NCBI GenBank assembly: GCA_040954595.2
Contig: JBECUI020000028.1
Span: 248,001 to 312,000 of the forward strand
Direction of reading: 5' to 3'
Length of the DNA stretch: 64,000 nucleotides
DNA from: Balanoglossus misakiensis
Lineage: Eukaryota; Hemichordata
Positions 35,278 through 45,495 of the stretch are shown here, one piece after another. The position numbers and the translations under genes are program-made. Under the pieces are notes generated by a model. It saw only the letters and a list, made by a program, of their open reading frames with translations, was not told the DNA's origin and searched no databases. Each line of letters begins with the position of its first letter. Positions within the stretch are counted from its first letter, which is position 1.

Positions 35278-36845
35278 ACAGCATGCAAATCCTTATTTAT
35301 TTTGGAAAATTCTATTGTAAAAATTTTCCAAGATTATAGTACTTACATTAGCCATTGGTGTTGTGTGTAAACTGTTATATAAAGAATGTTTGATCAATCT
35401 CCTTACCTGTTTATTTCTATAGGAACCATTTCCGGTCATAATCTCTGCAAAAGGTACAATGTGATATAGGTGTTGGTAAGATTGTGTGGACAGAGTAAGA
35501 AGTGAAGCAATTGCTTTACCAATCCACAAGATAAAGCTCTATGACAGCAATGGTGAAAGAAGTGGTAGCCTCACTGTCACAGGCTTTCAAGATGATAGCA
35601 GACGTAAGAGCATATTACATCACAGTCAAACCAAATAAGTGACTTCATCTGTATGCATATAATTTTGGGGGAAACATTACTTTCAAAAATGTGAATTTCT
35701 TTCACTTCAGCCTGTCAAAATTAATTGACCTATATATACCCAGCCATGTTCAACTTTCAATACCACATGAATTCAATGAAAGTATATCTAATGGGCGAAA
35801 TGTGTTGCTTCTCGCCTGATTTAGCAAAATTGAGTGACATAAATACTGGCTGGAACGGCTTAGTTAAATGAACGTTTGAAATTATTTTTGAATTATGATT
35901 AGTCTATAACAGTAATAAATTTTGAAATAACACTATATAATACAAGCACTACAAAAAATGTCAATATTTTATACTACCTTATAGAATCCGAGGAAATTCC
36001 AGAGCATCCAATTGGTGTAGATGATGATGACCATGACTTGTTGATTGATCCTGGTTCCCATGAACACATCCTCTCAGTAGAAGATGATAAACTTGCCCCT
36101 GATATCACCATGGACATGAATGACATCGAGCCGACAAGTGTACCTGAAAGGAACATAACATTACATGGTAGCAATGCTGAGGAGACCCGTTGCAGTATAC
36201 CAATAGAAGATACAAGACAGACACAGCATAGTACAGGGGAAGACATCAACATGACAGACTGTGATTTGGAAACAGAGCACACTGAGGAGACAGTTGAAGC
36301 AGAAAGGATGGAAGTCAATGGTATGGAAAATTGCTGCACTCAAGGAGGTAACTATTACTATAGTGAAGTTACCATGTATGGGATTGTTCATTTCAAGGTT
36401 CCACTCATTCTTATTTCCTCCCCCCCCCCCACCATCCCCAAATAAATCTGCAAGCCCACATTCCAAGCACATAGTTATGTCACAGTGCAGGAGATAGTCA
36501 TTTCAATTTTATTTTAGAAAGGAAAGATAAATGTGTGTGAGCGGGAAAAGATATGAAACATGACACACCCACATATATGTACATTTATAATATACCTCAT
36601 GCTAATACTGTGCCGTGATTCGCCAGAATCCGTCACGTGATAGGAAAATAGAATCGACTATGAACCGCTAGGGAAATAGCAGAAAAAATATAAACCGGTC
36701 ACGTGACCCGCGTGAGTGCGCAGACTCGGTCGCGTCAATCAGCGTCGCGTCGTCTGACACAATGGCCACCACTGAAGATGTCGTCTGCCAGCCTCAAGAA
36801 AAAATTGCAAGATTTTCCCAGCTGTTAGCATGAGGTTTATTATAA

Positions 36846-37019
36846 AACACCTATAGCCTGGCCTATATTCGGGCCATAGCAGCCGTTTTTACCCCCTCGT
36901 GACTGTGAGTTACCAGAATCATATGCTATTTCCCTCGGCCGCATATGATTCTGGTAACTCACAGCCCCTCGGGTGTAATAAACGGCCGCTATGGCCCTCA
37001 TGGCCAGGCAATAGGTGTT
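36846..37019. repeat. 174-bp hairpin element in the last intron
   Basis: The arms 36846-36925 and 36941-37019 are inverted copies (GAGTTACCAGAATCATATG against CATATGATTCTGGTAACTC, CACCTAT against ATAGGTG) with a 15-base loop. It is a MITE-like hairpin between the last two exons of the SAP-motif gene. The left flank TTATAAAACAC is shared with the hairpin at 43491. Confidence 0.8.
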
Positions 37020-37575
37020 CAATATTTCATGTTGACCTTGTGGAACCCCAGGTCAGTTTAAGTGGCCCAAAAGGAAATCACTTTAAGAAAAACTCATTAT
37101 TATTGCTGTTAAACCTTAATGTTGTTTTCTTGTTTGCATTCAGGCAAGTCAAGTATCAAAGAAGTTGCCAAATCAACAGCAAAGATAACAGCCACACATG
37201 AAGAGTCATCAATCTCAGAGTAAAGTTAGTGATACTTCTTCAACCACGATGGACAGTCTGATATTTGTCCTTGGAGAGACAAAAGAAGTCGAATAATTTG
37301 ATAAATCACGAAATTCTTTGAAGGCCCTTCCCAATGATAAGAAGTTAATAAATGAATATACAGAAGCTAAGGTGAAAGTAGGAACAAAGCTGATGAAATC
37401 ATACAGCATAGCCAAGCTGTCAATCAAAGAGTGGGAACAAGAATATTGCATAAATCATTGGGGTTGTGCACCAAATTTGGAAGATTACAAGAGAAATAAA
37501 CGTATATTGAAATTGTACAAACAAACAAAAATGGCAACACATTTTTTGAAAAGCTGGAATATTGATTATAACTGA

Positions 37576-38859
37576 GAGGTGAAGTATTTCCAGCTGTATG
37601 TGCATGCAATTTGATTACTCAGTGAGGACATATTTTGTACACTACACGTACATTCAGAAATATGGCATATTTTTCTAATGACATGGAGATTTTTGTGACT
37701 TCTGATGCAGAGTAAATATACAAGATATTGTTAACTTTGGTGAATTTAAGTTCATTTTGTTGTGGTTTAATTTACTGTAAATAATTTTTCCAAATGTTTG
37801 CATTGTATAATTTACTTCCAAATCAGATGTTCTTTCCTTGTCATTTGCTACCAAAATTTAGTACCAAATGCATGGCATTTGTATGTCTGTGTTCAGGCTG
37901 TGGCCACAACCAATCTTGTAGCTGTGGCTGAGACTTTCAATTTTCTGCTTGATGTTAATAAACAATAACTTTGTAGTTTTGAATTTTGATGGAAAGGCAA
38001 TCATCTATATTTGTCACTCATAAAAATGCACATTTCTTGACAATGTTGTTGAACCACTTCTCCCAAAATAATGGGACCCTTTGGTTTCAACCCCCAACCT
38101 GTCAGTGTTCAAATCTCACATTGTAAACACCACCTGCACCTGCACTTTGTTAATACAAGGAGACTGGAAACAGTGTGCTACACAATAAATTGAGACAAAG
38201 GAGTGTTACAAGACTTAACAAACAAGTAATTAACATATGGCCTAGTTGCACAGGAAAATGCTACAAACAAGTTTTTCCCGCCCAAGTCAGACTGTGCGTG
38301 GCGTGGGTCCATAGCTGCAGCTGTGGTGTTTTCTGGCTAATTGTACTTTTCCTTTTTACGGGCTCTTTTTCCGTGTCGATCAGAAAATTGCCCGCAAAAT
38401 GTCAGACAAAAATTGCCAGAAAACACCACTGCTATGACCCAGAATGAGATTATACTTAGGCCGTCCTCTGCATGCCATACTATCGATCGCACGTACCGAA
38501 CGAAACTCGCATCACATGCAATCCGAAAATAGCTGATAAGAACTTACCTTCATTGTACAGTTTACCGTAAAAAGCAGTCTTACACCGACGATTACGTTGG
38601 CAGGAAATGAAGGCATCGACTAAAACAACATGAATCGGATGTACCGCGTACCGCCCACACGATGCACATGTCTGTCGCGATACAATACCATAGACTATTT
38701 TACTTCTGTCCATTCGCTCGCAAACGTCGTTTTCTGAATGTGTTATGAGCTTTGGGCACATTTAAGGACCGAAACGGGGAGATTTTTGACATTTTTTTGC
38801 CGAATTTTCGTCAAAACCTCGCCGTTTCGGTCCACGCCCGCCCACACATCATATAGGGC
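37576..38859. other. Non-coding flank with two hairpins
   Basis: An AATAAA lies at 37957-37962, a possible end of the preceding gene. A hairpin of about 145 bp at about 38303-38446 pairs ATAGCTGCAGCTGTGGTGTTTTCTGGC with its inverted, diverged copy. A second one at about 38767-38833 pairs GACCGAAACGGGGAG with CTCGCCGTTTCGGTC. No gene is supported. Confidence 0.5.
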
Positions 38860-39546
38860 GTTCTCACTGGCACGTTTACACCGGTGCTACAGCGGTGTAG
38901 ATTTGACACCGACGGAAAAAAACAAGTGAGAACGCTTTACACCGGTGTTGGGCCGGTGTTGATTTGCGACGGCGATGGGTGGCGGGTCAGGGCCAGTGCT
39001 GGGCCAGCGCTCCGACGCAAATACTCAGTGAGAACGCAAAGATAAACAAACACCGTTCAAAAGCGCCACCCTGCAGTGACTTTTGGGTATGTTTATTAGG
39101 TATAGCCCATTGTCTTTGGTCAGTTTCCATTGTTAAGTCAATCACACTGGACGTGAGTGGTTTTCAAACCATTCGCAGTTTGCATGGTCTGCAACACTTC
39201 TGTCTGCTACCAACTTTCGGAAGGTTCTCTCGATCACCGAAAAGCTGAGGCATTTTCCATTTATGGATTAACATTCATTTACTTCTAAACATTATCAAAA
39301 CTGTCACAAAGTCGTCTAGAACGCATATGCAGGTATAGAAACTGCAACATGTTGCTGTAATGTCCTCGACGTCCTCAATTTTGTTAGTTGCCGTGTTGCT
39401 AAACATGGCCATTTAGACGATGTTTATTTCAAAACAGTGGCCAAAAGTTTAGTGTGTGGACGCACGGAGATTCTGTGGACTAATCCCCTGTGTTTGCAGA
39501 GAGTAAACACTGGCATTACACCGGTGTCAAAACTTTTAGTGAGAAC
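38860..39546. repeat. Inverted-repeat element with GTTCTCACT ends
   Basis: It begins GTTCTCACT followed by a GTTTACACCGGTG block, and ends with an ACACCGGTGT block followed by AGTGAGAAC, imperfectly inverted. Two further AGTGAGAAC copies lie inside (38925 and 39027), so smaller units of about 75 and 110 bp may be nested or tandem. It contains several ACCGGTGT motifs. No coding. Confidence 0.5.
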
Positions 39547-39552
39547 AAGACT

Positions 39553-40285
39553 ATGGAGGTACTAGATAGAAGGAGCGAGGACGCTATTGTTTCCTATAAA
39601 CCCCATGTGCGTCTTAATCTGTTTGCAGATATCATTAGGATCTCATCCTTTTATCACCTGATAGGCGTTCATAAAAGCTGTGCGCTTGCGTAGATAAACA
39701 AATTATAGCTGGCGGCGTGTCTCCATGATTTACATTTAGCATATTCAACCAGACCAAACTGCTGTGCCGAAAGTCTCTGCACTAGCAATTACAATGGTGA
39801 CTATCGGGCATCCCACACCATCCCACGCGAACAAAAATACTTGCATCGGGAAGATTGGTTTTCAAAGAAAACCTAAGAACTTATTTTTTTTTGCGGAAGT
39901 TTGCGAAAAACTCAAAATATACATTTCAAAATCATGCTTTTTGGTTGTACAAAGAAGAAAAATAACGCCACAAGTCTTCCAAGACGTCCGCCTGACACGT
40001 TTCCGGTAGTGGTGATGCGTAAACTTCACCCCTAGATGTAAATAAAAGTCACCACGCATATGTAGTACGCTCGTCCGCGATGTGCGCATTGTGTTTTTAA
40101 TATCATAGAAATATTACCCCGTAGATCTTGCAAACCTAACTGTAAAATCGGCGGTAACGCACAGTGGGTTCAAAGGACGCTTTCAACACAGAAACACAAA
40201 GACTTAAGAAGCTTATCACACTTCAGAAGAAAGGGAGTTAATCCGCTTAAAATCCGTCCTCGCTCCTTCTCTCTAGTACCTCCAT
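39553..40285. mobile_element. 733-bp element with 31-bp terminal inverted repeats
   Basis: ATGGAGGTACTAGATAGAAG at 39553 continues to GAGCGAGGACG at 39583. Its inverse occupies 40255-40285 with one mismatch. There is no obvious target duplication and no coding sequence, so it is called a non-autonomous DNA transposon. It sits just after the GTTCTCACT element and 258 bp before the gene starting at 40544. Confidence 0.7.
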
Positions 40286-41957
40286 GCACACATGAAACCA
40301 CGCAACCACGAGGCTGAAGCCTTGGAAACCACCTAAGCTCGGCAATGCGTGTGTGCTCATGAATATGTAATATCTAATTCGCATATTCATGAAAAAGTAA
40401 CCAAAAAAACAGGAAAACATTTTTAAAATACCAATAAAAAATTAAAAAAAACTAAACATTTGCAGTTTTTCTTTATTTACAATTTGATATATTTTTAGAT
40501 TTTCAGTGAAAATTTTTTTTAATTTTTCGAGTTTTTTTTAAACATGCCGGGTTCAGAGATTTGTCCTTCCATGACTAGGGAAGCAATCAGGGATCGTCAC
40601 ATACGTCGGGTGCGGGATAACACTGTCCGCGGAAATGTTGATTTTGTTGCCCCAACTACTGAAGATAAGACAGCAATTCAACGTAAAATTTCAAAGCTTC
40701 GAACTCTGATGAAGGAGGGTAGGGCAACAAATTTTGACGTGTTATCAACGGTACTTGATTTCTTCCTGACGAGTCACGAAACGAACGGCAATGGTGGTAT
40801 GCGTGACGAACCAGAAGAAGGTGCTTTCCACGAACCAGTGTACCAGAGGTGTCCAATAGAACGGACCAGATGTATTTGACAACGACCCTCTCTGTCCAGA
40901 ACCTCGTAAAAACTGTCGAATCACACTCCGGAGCATGTCGAGGAACTCTTGCCTCAAAGCGCACGACTTTGATGGGCCACGCGGGGAGGGTCAGTTTCAA
41001 GTGCGAGGAAGATCACGGATTCAATTGAAATTCTTCGCCGTATTTGCCGAACGGGAGACTACTCGTCAACTACAGGTAAGTGTAAATACAGTGACATTGT
41101 ATGATACGGACTTATATTGTTTTGTCATCTTTTATTTACCAAGAATACGTCAATGTATTATGCTCTCGCGTCGTAACTTTGAAATGCTATGAACATTATC
41201 CAACAGATTGTTACACGGGTTGTTGTCAGCTGGCGTACGGACGCGGACTTATGACACTGTAACCAGCAGTGCAAATATGGGGTCGTTGAAGGACAAGTAT
41301 AGAACGAAATGTAAGCTTACACTTTCTTATAGCTGAAACTATCTAGTTTTATATTTATTTGTGATCAGTCCTACTTTTAGTGTGGTCAACTTACATTGAT
41401 TCTCAGACTGTTTCAATATATTGTATGACCATGGAGTTACAGACATGACTGCAGCATATAAAGACATGTCAAGACAATTTTTTTTCCAAATGTATTAACT
41501 GTCGACCATCATCACAGTCACCCCATGACTGTGCTGGCATATAAAGTAGGCAAATCATCACTAATATTTGGGTCGCCGCAAGGGAAAAGGGCCCTTATGC
41601 AAGTGTACGTCATTTTTAGTAATTTGCATTTGAATAGGTGACGTTCTATGTGTGCTTTTCACATGCAAATATTCGCCTGCACGCTGGAGGAAAATGGATT
41701 TGTTCAGTATATTGCCCAACTTTTTCGAGAAAATGACAAAAGATATTCAAAGTATATCACGAAACACAGAACATTTATGTCATTTCTTCACTGAATTCGA
41801 TTTCTATAGGTCAAAAAACACTTCTCACGTAGAGCGTTTACATTGTATCTAATTTTATTCCCGCCATTTTGCTCAGTTCATATACACGTGACCTCAGCGC
41901 TAAGGAGGTCAGAGTCAGAAATCGCTGTGCTACTGATGTTTCCCGTTGCGTAAAATC

Positions 41958-44900
41958 ATGGCATTCTCGGTACCTCTCGACCCGCAATTAAATGCCGAGC
42001 TGCGGACTTTGCTCGAAGAACGCCACGACGAGTTGGTCGAAACATTTAGTCCGCCGCAATCTAGGGAGAATTCCCAGTGTTCTGTTTCAGCCGATAGTGT
42101 ACGCGATCACTGCCACCAGGGAGACGACGACGATAGCGATGAAGACGAGCCAGTACCTGAAGCAGAGCCAGTCGAATTGGCGAGACTGTACTCTCAGTTA
42201 CACCCAGAGATGGGTCAAGAAGATCGCGAAGAAGGAAATGACTGTGACGCCTTGGATAAGCCATCGGTGGAGGCCGTAATGCGGACTGGGTGTGTTTGTA
42301 AACACCAGTGCTACTCGAACTTTGCTGTGGACAGGGTGTGGGAATACCGTTTGAACATGTCAGAATTCCAGAAAGACCATCTTGATGTTCTCATCCTTGC
42401 AAAGTTAGAACAGTGTGAGGTTCATGGAGAACCTGTCCGTGGTGGTAAACGTGCGCGACAGTCCTTTGATTTACGTCTTTGATGGTCAACGCGTGTGTGA
42501 AAAAGTTTGGCGTTACATTCACAACTTGGGTGAGTGGCAGGGTATTTTTACGTTGGCACCAATGATTTATTTACACGTCGTGATATCCTCATCACACCCT
42601 GTGCGAGCATGAGTACTCGAAATGTGGATTGTTAGGTGAATTATTGCATCCGATTGTTGATTTTTAATAGATTCCCCACATCACGTAGTTTACCGTAGTG
42701 CAGCAGTGACAGTCAATAAAGGATGATGATGTCATCTTTTTCCTCCCTCACATGACCTTTGTTTACTTGGGGATTTTTCTCAAAGAGTTTTCTAAGTGTC
42801 CTGGCCCCCACAATCTTGATGTTGATTTTTTAAGAGAAGACACAACTTTACAGTAATTTCTTTTTAAATGTGTATCAAACGATTTTGAGAAGATTTAAAC
42901 TACAGAGAAGTCATTGTTTTGACATAATCTTGGGATAGTATTAGTTAGTATTATCATCCTATAACTCTAATTATAGGGGAGAAAAGGTTCAAGAATTTAA
43001 AGGCCCACTACAAAATCCATGGTGTGGTACCCAGATCTCATGGTCGTCGAGGAAAACGACCAGCCAATGCCTATTCATTTGAAGTAAGTATTACATTTCT
43101 GCATGCCATAACAAATATCTTTAAGAAGTATATTCTTATACCATGTAAATGTGTATAAGAGTGTACTTATACTTGGTAATAAATTTCATATTTATGGTTT
43201 ATTATTATCACGCAAACATGTGCTTTTATGTCAAAGGGACAGGAATAGGTGCTCAGTACAGACAGGTTTCCAGATTAGACAGGGTTCGGTTTATTGTTGC
43301 CTTGAGTCGTAACAAAGGCGTCAGGATTTATTATAACACACCATGCAGCGAACACTCGATCGTGATTCGTCAATACGCCGTCACGTGACCGTAGTCATTT
43401 CGAACTGTTCCCTAGGGCATGATTTCGATCGGTTTCTGCCTGGTACTGTTGCCTGGATGTGGTGTGTGTCATGTTTGGTGTGTTATAAAACACATGATGA
43501 CTGACATATTCGGGCAACGGTGTATTTTTGATGACCTCGGGACTGCTAGTCACAACTAAAACAGTCTTGTTTTCCCTATGCCCTCAGTCCCAAGGTCATC
43601 AAAAATACACTGTTGCCCTCATTGTCACAGTCAGTCATCATGTGTATACAGTAATACTGTATCTGGGCCCCTCAATATCTTGTCTCCTCCTCCTGACAGC
43701 TGCTTCATATGCTGGCCATCTTGAAGTAGTATTTTTCACCCACAGTTTGGAGCATGCCCAATTGACACTGAGACTTTCACATGGACCCTCCGACATTGAA
43801 TCAGTGCTCGACCACACACAACATCCACTTTGCAGGATGAGAATAAAAATCTTGTCAAAATGAATAAATGGTAGAGACCGATTATTCATTTCGGCCAGTT
43901 TTTCACTCTCGCATCTTCAAGTGGGATGGAAGTTGTGTTTGGTCAACAATGATTCCCTATATCCACACGTAGAATAACAAATGGTGTCTTGTATCAAACA
44001 TAATTAATGGAAAAAAGGGCAGTGAGAGAGAGACTTTGTCCCTTTAGGTGGTTTGCTATCTAACCTGTATATGTGTTCTCAGTGTTCACTAATTTATTTT
44101 GAGTGACTTAACTAGTCTTTTTTCCAAACAGACAGTGCAAGATGCTGTTCAGTTCCTGGTCAGATATGCAGATGACAATGGTCTGCCTATGCCAGCTGCT
44201 CCTTGTGGTAGAGATGGAAGGCCTCCAATTTATCTTCCATCCTGTGACACCAAGGCTGATATGTATAAGAAGTATGTGGAGGCCTGTAATGTTTGTCAGC
44301 CAACCAAGCAGCCTGTGGGGGAGACAACTTTCCGAAATATCTGGAAATTGTGTGTACCACACATTCAGCGAATGGAACCTCGTACAGATGTGTGTGCCAA
44401 ATGTGAACACTTCCGGAATGAAATTCAGTTTGCCTCAACAGAAGAAGACAAACTGAACTCTAGTATTGCATTCTCAGGACTCATTTTGAAATCACAAAAT
44501 GAAAGAGAATTTCTGAACTTGTGCATTAGAAAGGCACAGGATGAACTCAGAGACATTGAAGTTCAGCCCCCATGTAGTCCTTGCTCTTATGATTTACATA
44601 ATGTTCATTATACATTTGATTTTGCACAGAGTTTTCTGCTGCCCCATCAGTCTCGTCAAGTTAGTCCACTGTATTTTCTGAATCCACTACGTGTAAATTG
44701 CTTTGGTATATGTAATGATAGTCAACAATCTCAAATGAATTATCTGTTTGATGAGTCTGAGACCATTGGCATTGATAACAGAAAGTGCCATGGTGCCAAT
44801 AATGTAGTTAGCATGCTTCACAATTATTTTGAGGAGCATGGATTGGGTGAAAAGAGTTGTCATTGCCATGCTGACAACTGTGGAGGTCAGAATAAAAGCA

Positions 44901-45445
44901 AAACTGTCATTCATTATTTTTGTTACCGTACCAGTACTGGTTAACATGACGAAATTAATTATCATTTCTTGGAACCAGGTCATACAAAGTGCATTTGTGA
45001 TGCTTGTTTCGGTAAGATTCGGCAAGTGTATCGTAGAAGTGATGTTGACACAGTTCAGCAGCTGGCAGACATTGTGTCAAAAAGTTCACGAATAAACAAT
45101 GTGAAATGTTATGGCAGTCGGAATTCTGATCCCAACTTTCAATGGTTTGAGTGGGATTCATTTTTTTCTTCATTTCTCAAACCATTGAAGGGAATTCGTG
45201 TTTATCATCATTTTAGATTCACCAAGAATGATCCTGGTGCTGTATATGTTAGAAAATTAGTCACAGATGATGAAATCCGTATAGATCTGCTCAAAAGAAA
45301 TGCTACTTGGCCTCCATCACCACATATAAAACCCTCTGTATTGCCTGCTGGAGGAATGAGTTTAGCCAGATGGAGAGAGTTACAGAAGGAAATTGTTCCA
45401 TTTGTCAGACAGCCATTTAGACATGCATTTTGCCCTGAAGAGTAA
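41958..45445 (+). pseudogene. DUF7869-like transposase candidate, three exons, two lesions
   Basis: Exons 41958-42529, 42977-43083 and 44132-45445 join in phase (TTGG|GTGAGT, GAA|GTAAGT, CCAAACAG). The N-terminal part is acidic (residues about 50-100). A Cys-rich GCVCKHQCYSNF motif follows, then FDGQRVCEKVWRYIHNLG, CVPHI and VCAKCEHFRNE (zinc-binding type). The core has HADNCGGQNKSKTVIHYF, then FLEPGHTKC. This HxDNCxGQNKN plus GHTK signature marks proteins annotated as DUF7869 in many animals (recalled family knowledge), probably the element's transposase with an RNase H-like fold. Lesions are a one-base frameshift near 42465 between KRARQS and the YVFDG block, and a TAA at 44942 where leucine is expected. 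Only two lesions in about 660 codons imply recent activity or sequence errors. Confidence 0.7.
43491..43644. repeat. Hairpin repeat in intron 2 of the nested gene
   Basis: CACATGATGACTGACATATT and GTATTTTTGATGACC are matched inverted by GGTCATCAAAAATACAC and CAGTCAGTCATCATGTG around a central loop. The left flank TTATAAAACAC also flanks the hairpin at 36846. A fragment of the 340-bp hairpin family follows at about 43800-44046, and a fragment of the CAGTAAAACCTGTC MITE lies at about 43240-43295. Confidence 0.7.
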
Positions 45446-45489
45446 ATCCAAAAACCCACTGAATACTCTTGCATGTATGTAGTACTGAA

Positions 45490-45495
45490 AATAAA
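45490..45495 (+). terminator. Polyadenylation signal AATAAA, nested transposon gene
   Basis: AATAAA begins 45 bases after the TAA stop at 45443-45445 and within the transposon, consistent with the element carrying its own 3' end. Another AATAAA-like motif lies at about 45722. Confidence 0.55.

Larger units (their letters stand above)
31394..37575 (+). pseudogene. Multi-exon transposase-like gene with SAP-like motif, decayed
   Basis: Exons by splice sites and frame: 31394-31442, 31550-31578, about 31637-31743, 31863-34636, 35423-35453, 35508-35603, 35985-36347 and 37144-37223, with a conserved tail continuing in another frame to 37575. Landmarks are VFMVSWIYD, RFFHGDGPAQEFED, QKGGHYQCICG, a SAP-like stretch LTVADLRRELDARGEETEGL (about 33640-33700, DNA-binding type), PLHDLKGHIHNVLEE and a tail ending KSWNI. 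I recognise these blocks from unnamed proteins repeated in cnidarian and other invertebrate genomes, probably mobile-element proteins with an RNase H-like core. Lesions are TGA at 32384, a frameshift near 32770, TAG at 33462 just before the conserved QKGGHY, a frameshift after 37220 and TAA at about 37294. Exons 2-3 and 34636/35423 also do not join in phase. It is probably dead. Confidence 0.65.
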
